Under the pieces are notes generated by a model. It was not told where the DNA came from, ran no database searches, and saw nothing but the letters and a program-made list of their open reading frames with translations. Both the position numbers and the translations under genes were made by a program. From NCBI RefSeq assembly GCF_036647415.1, contig NZ_JAVXKG010000015.1:1-64000 (forward strand): 64,000 nt of DNA, written 5' to 3'. Origin of the DNA: Empedobacter sp036647415 (GTDB lineage: Bacteria > Bacteroidota > Bacteroidia > Flavobacteriales > Weeksellaceae). This document shows, piece after piece, positions 1 through 9,294 of this stretch. The stretch's first letter is position 1, and each line of letters starts with the position of its first letter.

Positions 1-2669
1 GGATCGATACCATTCGAGAAAAAGAACGATAAGTTTGGTCCAAATGCATTGATATCCATTCCACGAGATAAATAATACTCGACATACGTAAATCCGTTTG
101 CCAAAGTAAACGCCAATTGTGTAATTGGATTTGCTCCCGCTTCGGCAATATGATAACCAGAAATAGACACAGAATAGAAGTTACGAACATTTTCTTTGAT
201 AAAATATTCTTGTACATCTCCCATCAAACGCAATGCAAATTCTGTTGAGAAAATACATGTATTCTGTGCTTGATCTTCTTTTAAAATATCTGCTTGTACC
301 GTTCCACGAACTTGTGCCAATGTATTTTTCTTAATTTCCGCATAAACATCAGCAGGTAAAACTAAATCACCCGTAACACCTAAAAGCATCAATCCTAAAC
401 CATCATTTCCTTCTGGTAATTCACCATTGTAACATGGTCTTTCTACACCTTTTGTTTTATAAATAGCATCGATTTTAGCATCGATTTCAGCTTCTAAACC
501 ATTTTCTTTGATATATTTTTCACAGTTTTGATCGATTGCTGCATTCATAAAAAATCCTAGCAACATTGGTGCTGGACCATTAATTGTCATCGATACAGAT
601 GTCATTGCATGAGACAAATCAAACCCTGAATACAATTTCTTTGCATCATCTAAACAACAAATCGAAACTCCTGCATTTCCAATTTTACCATAAATATCTG
701 GGCGGTGACCTGGATCATTTCCATATAAAGTTACCGAATCAAAAGCTGTTGACAAACGTTTTGCAGGCATTCCTTTCGAAACATAATGAAAACGTCTATT
801 TGTACGTTCTGGTCCTCCTTCTCCAGCAAACATACGTGTTGGATCTTCTCCTTCACGCTTAAACGGATAAAGACCTGATGTAAATGGAAATTCTCCTGGA
901 ACATTCTCTTGTAAAACCCATTTCAAAATATCTCCCCAAGCTTCATATTTTGGTAAAGCAACTTTTGGTATTTGTAAGTGCGATAAAGACTCAGAATGCG
1001 TCTGAATATTAATTTCTTTATCGCGAACTTTGAATGTATAAACTGGATTTTTATATTTATTTACCTTTTCATCCCACGTAAAAATTACTTCCCAATTGTG
1101 AGGATCAAAGTCTTTTTTCAATTTATCAAATTCAGCTAATAATACTTTTGATAAATCAAGATTATTTGTTCCTGTAATTTCTATACCATGCTGAGTTAAT
1201 GTAGGTATTTGACCAGAAATAGTTTCGATTGTCTTGAAAATACCGTACAATTTTTGCGCAACATCTTTTTGATTAATTGCTTTTGCATCATACGCACGAT
1301 TATTTTCTGCAATTTCAGATAAATAACGAATACGACTTGGTGGAATAACATAGATTTTCTCTGACATCTCTTTTGTAATCTCAAAATTAGATTTCAAATC
1401 AGCACCTGTTTTTTCTACCACTTTATCAATAATCGATTTGTACAATTGATTAGTTCCTGGATCATTAAATTGCGAAGCAATTGTTCCAAAAACTGGCATT
1501 GTATCTGGATCTATATCCCATAAATTATGATTGCGCTGATATTGTTTTTTAACATCTCTAAGCGCGTCTAATGCTCCACGTTTATCAAATTTATTGATGG
1601 CAACAATGTCAGCAAAATCTAACATATCAATCTTTTCTAATTGCGTCGCTGCACCAAATTCTGGTGTCATAATATATAACGAAGCATCAGAATGATCTAA
1701 AATTTCTGTGTCTGATTGACCAATACCCGAAGTTTCAAGTATAATTAAGTCATAATTTGCAGATTTCAGCACCTGAAGCGCTTCGCCTACATATTTAGAC
1801 AAAGCTAAATTTGATTGACGAGTAGCCAAAGAACGCATATAAACACGCGAATTATTAATAGAATTCATACGAATACGATCTCCTAATAATGCTCCTCCTG
1901 TTTTTTTCTTAGATGGATCTACTGAAACTAAAGCAATTGTTTTTTCTGGAAAATCAATCAAAAAACGACGAACTAACTCGTCTACCATTGATGATTTACC
2001 TGCTCCACCTGTTCCTGTAATTCCAAGAACTGGCGCAGATTTATCTTCTACTTTTGTATAATCAAACTCTTTCAAAAAGTCTTCTTCTCTATTTTCTGCT
2101 AATGAAATTAAACGAGAAATCGTTGTAACGTCTTTATCTTTTAGGGATTGATAAACGTCTTTACCTGCTGGTAAAACCAAATTACCTGTCGGAAAATCTG
2201 CTTTTTCTACCATATCGTTAATCATTCCTTGTAAACCAAGTGCACGACCATCGTCTGGAGAATAGATACGTGTAATACCGTAATCCATCAATTCTTTGAT
2301 TTCTGTTGGAAGAATTACTCCTCCGCCTCCACCAACAATGCGAATATGACCAGCTCCTTTCTCTTGAAGCAAATCATACATATATTTAAAATATTCGTTG
2401 TGTCCACCTTGATAAGACGTCATAGCAATTGCATTCGCATCTTCCTGAATCGCAGTGTTTACAACATCCTCTACAGATTTATCGTGTCCCAAATGAATAA
2501 CCTCGCAACCAGTTGCTTGTATAATTCGACGCATGATATTAATTGCCGCATCATGACCGTCAAATAAAGCAGCTGCAGTTACAATACGTACTTTATTTTT
2601 GGGTTGATAAGCCTCTTGTACAGGATGTACGAACTTCTCTTTTTTCTCTTCTTGAGCTATTTGTGACAT
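1..2669 (-). CDS. icmF: Fused isobutyryl-CoA mutase (IcmF-type), 3' end outside the window
   Basis: I translated this minus-strand frame by hand from the ATG at 2667-2669; it stays open to the window edge, about 889 codons, so the C-terminus is missing. Domain order is that of IcmF. An N-terminal cobalamin-binding domain carries DGHDAA, with His39 as the likely axial cobalt ligand. A MeaB/ArgK-like G-protein chaperone follows, with P-loop GTGGAGKSS near residue 220, VSVDPSKKKTGG and NKFD. The acyl-CoA mutase domain then begins, with FAGEGGPERTNRRFHYVSKG. IcmF interconverts isobutyryl-CoA and butyryl-CoA by a radical mechanism and uses its built-in GTPase to guard cofactor loading. Stand-alone methylmalonyl-CoA mutase is less likely because the GTPase lies between the B12 and mutase domains. 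It diverges from the CarH-like gene at 2868. Confidence 0.92.
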   Translation of the reverse strand, partial: MSQIAQEEKKEKFVHPVQEAYQPKNKVRIVTAAALFDGHDAAINIMRRIIQATGCEVIHLGHDKSVEDVVNTAIQEDANAIAMTSYQGGHNEYFKYMYDLLQEKGAGHIRIVGGGGGVILPTEIKELMDYGITRIYSPDDGRALGLQGMINDMVEKADFPTGNLVLPAGKDVYQSLKDKDVTTISRLISLAENREEDFLKEFDYTKVEDKSAPVLGITGTGGAGKSSMVDELVRRFLIDFPEKTIALVSVDPSKKKTGGALLGDRIRMNSINNSRVYMRSLATRQSNLALSKYVGEALQVLKSANYDLIILETSGIGQSDTEILDHSDASLYIMTPEFGAATQLEKIDMLDFADIVAINKFDKRGALDALRDVKKQYQRNHNLWDIDPDTMPVFGTIASQFNDPGTNQLYKSIIDKVVEKTGADLKSNFEITKEMSEKIYVIPPSRIRYLSEIAENNRAYDAKAINQKDVAQKLYGIFKTIETISGQIPTLTQHGIEITGTNNLDLSKVLLAEFDKLKKDFDPHNWEVIFTWDEKVNKYKNPVYTFKVRDKEINIQTHSESLSHLQIPKVALPKYEAWGDILKWVLQENVPGEFPFTSGLYPFKREGEDPTRMFAGEGGPERTNRRFHYVSKGMPAKRLSTAFDSVTLYGNDPGHRPDIYGKIGNAGVSICCLDDAKKLYSGFDLSHAMTSVSMTINGPAPMLLGFFMNAAIDQNCEKYIKENGLEAEIDAKIDAIYKTKGVERPCYNGELPEGNDGLGLMLLGVTGDLVLPADVYAEIKKNTLAQVRGTVQADILKEDQAQNTCIFSTEFALRLMGDVQEYFIKENVRNFYSVSISGYHIAEAGANPITQLAFTLANGFTYVEYYLSRGMDINAFGPNLSFFFSNGID

Positions 2670-2834
2670 TTATTTGTGTTTTGATTTTATCCTTATTGCT
2701 AAGGTAGCATTTTTTTATACTAAAAAATGTGTCGCTAATTATCAATTACAAAAAAAACAGCATAATTAATTATCAATATTACAAAAATAAATAGAATATG
2801 ATTGAAATATATGATTAACTTTAAAAGTAAATAC

Positions 2835-2852
2835 ACGTAATCGTAAAATTTG
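2835..2852 (+). promoter_or_regulatory. Possible promoter/operator element upstream of the MerR-like gene
   Basis: The stretch ACGTAATCGTAAAATTTG lies about 16 bases before the ATG at 2868. It contains CACG-N4-CGTA and a TAaaaTTTG sequence one base longer than the Bacteroidota -7 box. It resembles, with different spacing, the TACG-N6-CGTA palindromes at 4522 and 20120. Weak evidence. Confidence 0.25.
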
Positions 2853-2867
2853 TAAAAAATCTCTACT

Positions 2868-3770
2868 ATGTACAGCTATACATTAAATCATTTGGTTCAA
2901 TTTTCAAAATTAAATGAACAAATGATTGTTTTATGGAACAAGAAATATAAAATTTTTAATGATGAAAAAATCACTAAATCATCTCTTTTTACGAAAGATG
3001 ATTTAAAAAAATTAATTATTATTTCATTTTTAGTAAACTCTAATCAACGCTATACGGTAGAAAAACTTTGTGCACAGTCTATTTCAGAATTATGTGTGAT
3101 AATAGAATTCGAGCTTCAAAATTTTCTAAAAAAGAATAATGATTTTTCATCATTAGTCAATTTATTGGTTTGCTTTTGCTTTACATACGATGCAAAATCA
3201 TTTGATTCTATCTTATCAATTTGCTTCAAACAAATGGGTATTGAGGACTGTTGTATAAAAATTGTTTTTCCATTAATTAGCGAATTGGCCATTCTTTTAG
3301 ATATGAATTCTGTCTATTCTTCTATCAAATCTTTTACAAAAAATTTAATTCGAAAACAATTATTTTTCTTAATAAAATCTACCGCCTATTCTTCTGAAAA
3401 TAAACGTACTTGGCTGTTATTTTTACCCGAAAACGAATTTAACGATATCGAATTATTGTACGGACATTTATTATTAAAATTAAATGGTGAAAAAAGTATT
3501 TATTTAGGAGAAAATCAATCAACAGAATCAATCAAAGAATGTTTAGACAACCTTAATATTACACACGTTCTTACATATATTAGCAATGATTATGATCAAG
3601 ATCAAATAAAAAATAGTCTTGAAATAATCAAAAGAAATCAGCCAAATTCGATAATTTTTGTAGCAACTTATAATAAATTAAAAGAACCTATTACAAATGA
3701 AATTCCTTACATTAATATAAATCATCCAATTATATTTAAAGAATATTTAGACAAAATTATGGCGATGTAA
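2868..3770 (+). CDS. MerR/CarH-like regulator with degenerate B12-binding region
   Basis: The 300-residue protein aligns by eye along its length with flavobacterial MerR regulators that carry a cobalamin-binding domain. Residues 1-75 form the winged HTH: IVLWNKKYKIF matches the family's IRIWEKRYGLL, followed by FTKDDLKKL. Residues about 90-175 match the helical cap, and 180-300 a Rossmann-like domain (LLFLPENEF, SIYLGEN). The usual cobalamin contacts are changed. The cap motif W-x9-EH reads Leu144-x9-Lys154-Ser155, and the His of the E-x-H-E-L-G segment is Asn192. A light- or B12-sensing role is therefore doubtful; it may bind DNA constitutively or sense something else. It is divergent from the B12-dependent mutase gene, a plausible target. 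Translation is Lys/Asn/Ile-rich, like its neighbours. Confidence 0.68.
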   Translation: MYSYTLNHLVQFSKLNEQMIVLWNKKYKIFNDEKITKSSLFTKDDLKKLIIISFLVNSNQRYTVEKLCAQSISELCVIIEFELQNFLKKNNDFSSLVNLLVCFCFTYDAKSFDSILSICFKQMGIEDCCIKIVFPLISELAILLDMNSVYSSIKSFTKNLIRKQLFFLIKSTAYSSENKRTWLLFLPENEFNDIELLYGHLLLKLNGEKSIYLGENQSTESIKECLDNLNITHVLTYISNDYDQDQIKNSLEIIKRNQPNSIIFVATYNKLKEPITNEIPYININHPIIFKEYLDKIMAM

Positions 3771-3772
3771 TC

Positions 3773-4441
3773 TTATATTTTCCAGTTAATTTCTTGAATA
3801 TTTTTACTTTTAAGATATTCATTTGTTTTAGAAAAAGGTTTGCTCTCCCAAAAACCTCTGTAAGCTCCTAACGGAGATGGATGAGCCGTTTCTATAACTA
3901 AATGTTTCGTTCGATCAATTTTTGCTCCTTTTTTCTGCGCATAACTTCCCCAAAGTATAAAAACTATATTTTGTTTTTCTTCTGAAAGTAGTTTTATAAC
4001 TGTATCTGTAAATTCTTCCCAACCTTTCTTTTGATGCGAACCTGCATTAGAAGCTTCGACAGTTAACGTCGCATTTAACAACAGAATACCTTGTTTTGCC
4101 CACGATTCTAAATTACCAGAAACGGATTCTTCTATTCCTAAATCAGTTTTTAATTCTTTATAAATATTTCGCAAACTTGGTGGAATTTTAACATAATTGG
4201 CAACAGAAAATGACAAACCATTTGCTTGTCCTTCGCCATGATAAGGATCTTGACCTATGATTACAACTTTTACATCATGAAAAGATGTGTAGTCGAAAGC
4301 AGAAAAAATTTGAGATTGAGGTGGATAAATTATTTTTGTAGCATATTCATTTTTAATAAATTCGGTTAATTTTATGAAATAATCTTTTTCAAATTCATTT
4401 TTTAAAACTCCTTTCCAAGACTCCTCTATATCTGCAATCAT
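3773..4441 (-). CDS. ung: Uracil-DNA glycosylase, family 1
   Basis: Removes uracil from DNA arising by cytosine deamination or dUTP incorporation, starting base-excision repair. The 222-residue length is normal for family 1. The water-activating motif GQDPYHGEGQANG places the catalytic aspartate at Asp65, and HPSPLGAYRGF carries His187, so both active-site motifs are intact. The ATG at 4441 gives the expected N-terminus. Its stop lies 2 bases from the convergent stop of the MerR-like gene. It is divergent from the nuclease gene at 4587 and shares an upstream region with a palindrome at 4522-4537. Confidence 0.97.
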   Translation of the reverse strand: MIADIEESWKGVLKNEFEKDYFIKLTEFIKNEYATKIIYPPQSQIFSAFDYTSFHDVKVVIIGQDPYHGEGQANGLSFSVANYVKIPPSLRNIYKELKTDLGIEESVSGNLESWAKQGILLLNATLTVEASNAGSHQKKGWEEFTDTVIKLLSEEKQNIVFILWGSYAQKKGAKIDRTKHLVIETAHPSPLGAYRGFWESKPFSKTNEYLKSKNIQEINWKI

Positions 4442-4521
4442 TATTCATTTTTTTTGAAATCTAAAATTATGTTTTATTTCATCGTACTGCAAATAAAAAT
4501 TATCTCTCATTTATTATCCAA

Positions 4522-4537
4522 TTACGTGAAACCGTAA
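4522..4537. promoter_or_regulatory. Palindrome TTACG-N6-CGTAA between divergent ung and nuclease genes
   Basis: TTACGTGAAACCGTAA is a perfect 5+5 inverted repeat with a 6-base centre, 49 bases before the nuclease ATG. A nearly identical sequence (ATACG-GGAAAC-CGTAA) lies 43 bases before the cas9 ATG at 20120-20135, also in a divergent intergenic region. Operator function is inferred. Confidence 0.45.
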
Positions 4538-4586
4538 AAATATACAAATCATACTCTTTAACTTTATTGAAAACACAAAATTAATT

Positions 4587-5660
4587 ATGGATTTTAAAGA
4601 TATTGTAAAAAAATTAGGCGAAAGAGTTGATACCTTAAAAGCTCAAGTAACAACAGAAGAAGCTACTAAAAATGCATTTATTATGCCTTTTATTAAAGAT
4701 CTTGGGTATGACGTTTTTAATCCTTTTGAGGTTGTACCCGAGTTTACTGCAGATTTGGGAATAAAACAAGGTGAAAAAATTGATTATGCAATTATTCAAG
4801 AAAATGAACCTATTATTTTGATTGAATGTAAACATCATGCTGCACCTTTATCTATAAGTAATGCATCTCAATTGTTTCGATATTTTCATACAACAAAAGC
4901 AAAATTTGCAATATTGACAAATGGAATTGAATATAAGTTTTTCACTGATTTAGTAGAAACAAATAAAATGGACGAAAAACCATTTTTTCACTTTGATATA
5001 ACTGAAATAAAAGAAAATCAAATTGAAGAACTTAAAAAGTTTCATAAATCTCAGTTTGATTTTGAAAAAATTGTAAATACCGCAAGTGACTTGAAATACA
5101 CAAATGAATTAAAAGCACTTATTAATGAAGAAATTAATAATCCGTCGGCGGATTTTGTTCGTCATTTTGCAAAGCAAATTTATCCATCAATTATTACACA
5201 AAAAGTATTAGATCAATTTACAGGTTTGGTCAAAAATTCATTCAATCAACATTTTAGTGATGTCGTAACAGACCGTTTACAAACAGCATTGAACAAGGAA
5301 ACTAAAATTAATAATTCTAATTTAGAGGACTCTGAAACTGATTTAGAAGATTCAAAAATTATTACAACTAAAGATGAACTAAATGCATTTTTAATTATAA
5401 AGGCAATTTGTACAGCAGAATGTTCGCCAGAAAGAATTATTTACAGAGATGCGCAATCTTATTTCGCAATCTTATTTGATGATAACAATAGAAAACCGAT
5501 TTGTCGATTATATTTTACAGATAAAAGATTACAAATTGGAATTTTTGACGAAACAAAAAAAGAAATAAAAACAGAACTTACTAAAATAGATGATATTTAT
5601 AAACTAAATGAGGAAATAAAGAATATTATAAAATATTATTTAGAATTAGAGAACGTATAA
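4587..5660 (+). CDS. Stand-alone nuclease-like protein with type I restriction HsdR N-terminal domain
   Basis: The first ~150 residues fit the HSDR_N_2 (type I restriction enzyme R, N-terminal) family. A PD-(D/E)xK nuclease core is visible: Glu24/25 in TTEEATKNAF, Asp66 in GEKIDYAI, then Glu80-x-Lys82 in ILIECKHH, followed by QLFRYFHTTKAKFAILTNG. The C-terminal ~170 residues, including RLYFTDKRLQIGIFD, look like the accessory domain common in such stand-alone proteins. There is no helicase domain, and no methylase or specificity subunit nearby, so it is not a normal type I system. Likely a DNA-processing or defence nuclease; substrate unknown. It sits between ung and mutS2 and has a palindrome upstream at 4522. 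Confidence 0.75.
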   Translation: MDFKDIVKKLGERVDTLKAQVTTEEATKNAFIMPFIKDLGYDVFNPFEVVPEFTADLGIKQGEKIDYAIIQENEPIILIECKHHAAPLSISNASQLFRYFHTTKAKFAILTNGIEYKFFTDLVETNKMDEKPFFHFDITEIKENQIEELKKFHKSQFDFEKIVNTASDLKYTNELKALINEEINNPSADFVRHFAKQIYPSIITQKVLDQFTGLVKNSFNQHFSDVVTDRLQTALNKETKINNSNLEDSETDLEDSKIITTKDELNAFLIIKAICTAECSPERIIYRDAQSYFAILFDDNNRKPICRLYFTDKRLQIGIFDETKKEIKTELTKIDDIYKLNEEIKNIIKYYLELENV

Positions 5661-5798
5661 AAATAGCTTGATAAAAATGTGCTAATTTTAAATCCATATA
5701 TTTGTAAAAGGATTAGCTTTGTTTGAACACATTCAACCAAAAAACATCTAAATTACCTATAATATAGTTTTTTATAATAAAATTAGCACTCTAGCTAA

Positions 5799-7946
5799 AT
5801 GCAAATATCAGAGCAAACATTAAAAGATTTAGAATTCAATGCTGTACAAAAAGAAATTGCAGCATTTGCCTATACTGAAAAAGTTGAAAAATCTATTTTT
5901 CAACTAAAACCATACGAAAATCAACAACTTTTGGTTGAAGATTTACAGACTACAAACGAAATTTTATCGAGTATTGAAGGTGGAAATCAATTTCCATTTT
6001 CTGAATATTATATTTTAGATGAAAATCTGGGACGACTAGAAATTGAGAATTATTATTTACCTGCTGAAGAATTTTTCAAGATTAAAGCAAATACTTTACA
6101 AGTAAAAGAAATTTTGAAATATTTAACGGCTTTTAAAGAATATTCGCCCTCTTTATTTCAGAAAGGAGAATCAATTGTCTACGAAAAAAACATTGTTAAA
6201 TTAATCGATCAAGTTTTTAATAAATTTGGAGAAATTAAGGACGACGCAAGTCCAGAACTTAAAATTGTTCGCGATCGTTTGCGCCATCTAAATGGACGTA
6301 TTACAGAGTTATTCAATAAATCTATGGCTTATCATGCAGATAATCTAGATGATATTAAAGAATCTGTAATTGGAAATCGACGTGTTTTAGCTGTAAAATC
6401 ATTCCAAAGAAAACGTGTAAAAGGTCAATTTTTAGGAACTTCAAAAACAGGTTCTATTACATTTATAGAGCCCGAAAGTGTTTTAGCTCCACGACGAGAA
6501 TGGGAAGAATTAAAGGAAGAAGAAAAACATTTAATCATTCAAATTCTTTTAGATTTAACTGCTCAAATTGCTATCTATAAACCAAATTTAGAAGAATATC
6601 AAGCTTTTTTAGAGTACATAGATTTTACCCAAGCAAAAGCAAATTACGCATTTCTAATAAATGGTATTTTACCAAAAATATCTCAAAATAGAGTTATCAA
6701 ACTAATCGATGCCTATCATCCTGTCTTGTTTCTAAATAATAAAAGACGTGAAGAAAAAACGATTCCACAAAGTTTAGAATTAAATGAGAAATGTAGAATC
6801 ATTATTATTTCTGGACCAAATGCAGGTGGAAAATCTATCACATTAAAAACAATTGGTTTACTACAAATCATGTTTCAAAGTGGTGTTTTGGTTCCTGTAA
6901 AAGAGGAAAGTCAGTTTGGTTTTTTCAATCAAATTTTTACAGATATTGGTGATAATCAATCTATCGAGAATCACTTATCAACTTACAGTTATCGCCTAAA
7001 ACAAATGTCTTATTTTCTGAAACAAGCAGACGATAAAACATTATTGCTTGTTGATGAATTCGGAACAGGTTCTGATCCTGAATTGGGAGGAGCTTTGGCT
7101 GAAGTTTTTTTTGAGGAATTTTACGAGCGTAATTCTTTCGGAGTTTTTACAACACACTATACCAACATAAAATTGAGCGCGGAAAGTTTACCAGAAGCGA
7201 TAAATGCATGTATGTTGTTTGATAAAAAATCGTTAGATCCACTTTATCGCTTAGAAGTTGGACAAGCCGGAAGTTCATTTACATTTGAAGTTGCAGAAAA
7301 AAATAAGATTCCATTTCGTTTAATCAATCGTGCAAAGAAAAAAGTAGAAAGTGATAAAGTTAGCTTAGATAAAACAATTTTAAAACTTCAACAAGAAAAA
7401 TTTGAAATTCAGAAAACAAAAGATCAAGTTGAAGAATTACGTGAATCGAGTATCGAAAACAACGAAAAATTAGAGTTAACAAACGAAAAAATTCAACAAA
7501 AGCTATATGATTTTCAACAATTGTATGATCGCGAACAAAAAACAATGATGCTTGGAAAACGAATTGTAGATATGTCGGATTCGTATTTGAAATCAAAAAA
7601 TAAAAAGCAATTAATTGCTAATTTCTTGAAGATAATTGAAATGGAAAATTCAAAAAAAACAAAGGAAGTTCAGCAACTGAAAAAAATAGAAAAAATAGTA
7701 GAAAAAGAAGTTCAACGAGAGTTGAAAGATAATTCGGCTATCATTTCTAAACAAAAAGAAGTAATTGTACAAAAAGAAAAAGCCGAAACTAAGAAAAAAA
7801 TTGATGCCTTGAAAGTTGGTGATCGTGTAAAAATACATGGTTCTACATCTGTTGGTACAATTGATAAAATAAAGAAGGATATCGTTTTTGTGAATTATGG
7901 TTTATTTACAACTCAAATTAATGTGAATGAAGTTTATAAAATTTAG
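5799..7946 (+). CDS. mutS2: MutS2-family ATPase, without Smr domain
   Basis: The 715-residue protein has the MutS2 layout: N-terminal core and clamp helices, then an ABC-type ATPase with Walker A GPNAGGKS (near residue 339), Walker B LLLVDEFGTGSDPE and the switch FTTHYTNIK. A long charged coiled coil (about 520-660) and a short KOW-like tail (KVGDRVKIHGSTSVGTIDKI) follow. No Smr endonuclease domain is present; the protein ends where Smr begins in Bacillus MutS2, a form I associate with Bacteroidota. In other bacteria MutS2 acts on recombination intermediates or collided ribosomes; without Smr the cleaving step is unclear. A -7-like TATATTTG lies at 5697-5704. The 3' end overlaps the next gene by 20 bases. 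Confidence 0.9.
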   Translation: MQISEQTLKDLEFNAVQKEIAAFAYTEKVEKSIFQLKPYENQQLLVEDLQTTNEILSSIEGGNQFPFSEYYILDENLGRLEIENYYLPAEEFFKIKANTLQVKEILKYLTAFKEYSPSLFQKGESIVYEKNIVKLIDQVFNKFGEIKDDASPELKIVRDRLRHLNGRITELFNKSMAYHADNLDDIKESVIGNRRVLAVKSFQRKRVKGQFLGTSKTGSITFIEPESVLAPRREWEELKEEEKHLIIQILLDLTAQIAIYKPNLEEYQAFLEYIDFTQAKANYAFLINGILPKISQNRVIKLIDAYHPVLFLNNKRREEKTIPQSLELNEKCRIIIISGPNAGGKSITLKTIGLLQIMFQSGVLVPVKEESQFGFFNQIFTDIGDNQSIENHLSTYSYRLKQMSYFLKQADDKTLLLVDEFGTGSDPELGGALAEVFFEEFYERNSFGVFTTHYTNIKLSAESLPEAINACMLFDKKSLDPLYRLEVGQAGSSFTFEVAEKNKIPFRLINRAKKKVESDKVSLDKTILKLQQEKFEIQKTKDQVEELRESSIENNEKLELTNEKIQQKLYDFQQLYDREQKTMMLGKRIVDMSDSYLKSKNKKQLIANFLKIIEMENSKKTKEVQQLKKIEKIVEKEVQRELKDNSAIISKQKEVIVQKEKAETKKKIDALKVGDRVKIHGSTSVGTIDKIKKDIVFVNYGLFTTQINVNEVYKI

Positions 7947-8280
7947 TTTTCTCCTTTTCTGTTTCACACTATTTTCTTGTGATGAATTTTATGATAATTT
8001 ATTTGATAATGATACAAAGTCGTATAGTTGTACTCCTTTTGTAACAATAACAAATTGGACAAAAAATACGAACGAATGTTCTTATATCTTTGATTATAAT
8101 AACCTAACATCGATGGACAAGATAGGTAGATTTCAAGTAAAATATAAAAATCCAAAAAATGGATATAGTAAATTATCAAATGAAATAAGAATAGTACCCG
8201 GAGAAAATTCTGTAAAAATACAGATAGAAAATTGTAAATCTGGGGACGATATTGTTGAAGTCTGCTTTATTTCTTATTAA
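7927..8280 (+). CDS. Small predicted lipoprotein
   Basis: Short 117-residue protein with a basic start (MKFIKF), a hydrophobic segment and lipobox LFSC at residues 15-18, so a lipoprotein signal peptide is clear. The mature part is polar, with Cys residues (SYSCTPF, NECSY, IENCKSG, VEVCFI) that could form disulfides in the periplasm. I do not recognise a family. It overlaps the last 20 bases of mutS2 in another frame, suggesting translational coupling, and is followed by a strong terminator. Confidence 0.65.
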   Translation: MKFIKFSFLLFCFTLFSCDEFYDNLFDNDTKSYSCTPFVTITNWTKNTNECSYIFDYNNLTSMDKIGRFQVKYKNPKNGYSKLSNEIRIVPGENSVKIQIENCKSGDDIVEVCFISY

Positions 8281-8289
8281 TAGATATTC

Positions 8290-8325
8290 AAAAAAGTCAT
8301 TATAAATTTTTGTAATGACTTTTTT
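8290..8325 (+). terminator. Intrinsic terminator after mutS2/lipoprotein
   Basis: AAAAAAGTCATTA and TAATGACTTTTTT form a 13-bp perfect stem with a 10-base loop, flanked by A and T tracts. Confidence 0.85.
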
Positions 8326-8519
8326 ATTGGTTTTAAATAATCATCAACATAAGTAATATCATTCTTTATAGACTAAACAAATTGTAAATTAGCATAATAA
8401 TGATTAGAAAGAAAAGTCTAAAAGCAATTTTTCAATAAAAGATAAACTCAATAAATTTTGACAATCAATGGTTATAAGATTTATTTATAGTTTAATCTAT
8501 AATTGAAATTAAAAATCTA

Positions 8520-8549
8520 TTGACAATCTTACAAATCATTCTAAATTTG
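8520..8549 (+). promoter_or_regulatory. Predicted Bacteroidota-type promoter of the peroxiredoxin gene
   Basis: TTG at 8520-8522 and TAAATTTG at 8542-8549 are 19 bases apart and match TTG-N19-TAnnTTTG exactly. The 5' leader would be about 70 bases. Confidence 0.7.
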
Positions 8550-8627
8550 TATCAGTAAAAGAGCTAAAAAACTTTAGTTAGTTTTATTAAATCAAGAATT
8601 AAAAAATAAAATATAAAAATTAAAATT

Positions 8628-9254
8628 ATGTCATTAGTAGGAAAAAAAGCGCCTTTGTTTACAGCGCCAGCAGTAATTGATGGAGACGAAATTGTAGAAA
8701 ACTTTTCTTTACCAATTGGAGAAAAAAACATTGTATTATTCTTTTATCCAAAAGATTTTACTTTTGTTTGTCCAACAGAATTACATGCTTTCCAAGCTAA
8801 ATTAGCTGAATTTGAGAAAAGAGATGCAATTGTTGTTGCTGCTTCTGTAGATTCAGAAGAAACTCACTTAGCGTGGTTAAACACTGCAAAAGATAACGGA
8901 GGTATCGAAGGTGTTACTTACCCAATCGTTGCAGATTTTGCTAAAACTATTGCTATGGATTATGGTGTATTGGCTGGTGAATATGTATACAATGAAGAAA
9001 ATGATTCTTTAAAATTTGAAGGAGCCCCAGTTGCTTACCGTGGAACTTTCATCATCGATAAAAACGGTGTTGTTCGTCACGAAACTATCAACGATTTACC
9101 ATTAGGTCGTAACATTGATGAGTATGTACGTTTATTAGATGCTATTTTACATGTTGAGAAATATGGTGAAGTTTGTCCAGCAAACTGGGAAGAAGGAAAA
9201 GATGCAATGAGCGCTACAAAAGATGGTGTTGCTTCTTACTTAGCTTCTCACTAA
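8628..9254 (+). CDS. 2-Cys peroxiredoxin (AhpC/Prx1 type)
   Basis: Reduces hydrogen peroxide and organic hydroperoxides using a thioredoxin-type reductant. At 208 residues it has the Prx1/AhpC architecture: peroxidatic Cys48 in DFTFVCPTE, APVAYRGTFIID in the core, and resolving Cys183 in EVCPANWEEG near the C-terminus, so both catalytic cysteines are present. No signal peptide; cytoplasmic. Codons are more regular and C/G-ending than in neighbours, consistent with high expression. It has its own promoter (8520) and is followed by two hairpins before the thioredoxin-like gene, a plausible functional partner. Confidence 0.94.
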   Translation: MSLVGKKAPLFTAPAVIDGDEIVENFSLPIGEKNIVLFFYPKDFTFVCPTELHAFQAKLAEFEKRDAIVVAASVDSEETHLAWLNTAKDNGGIEGVTYPIVADFAKTIAMDYGVLAGEYVYNEENDSLKFEGAPVAYRGTFIIDKNGVVRHETINDLPLGRNIDEYVRLLDAILHVEKYGEVCPANWEEGKDAMSATKDGVASYLASH

Positions 9255-9261
9255 AAAATAA

Positions 9262-9286
9262 TTTAGAAAATCGTTGATTTTCTAAA
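9262..9286 (+). terminator. Hairpin after the peroxiredoxin gene
   Basis: TTTAGAAAATC and GATTTTCTAAA form an 11-bp stem with a 3-base loop a few bases after the stop. The T tract is weak, so it may be a terminator or a 3'-end stabilising hairpin. Confidence 0.55.
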
Positions 9287-9294
9287 ATTTACAG

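Larger units (their letters stand above)
8281..8627. other. Intergenic region before the peroxiredoxin gene
   Basis: The 347 bases hold a terminator (8290-8325) and a near-consensus promoter (8520-8549) about 80 bases before the peroxiredoxin ATG. The rest is AT-rich, with no credible ORF or RNA gene. Confidence 0.6.
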
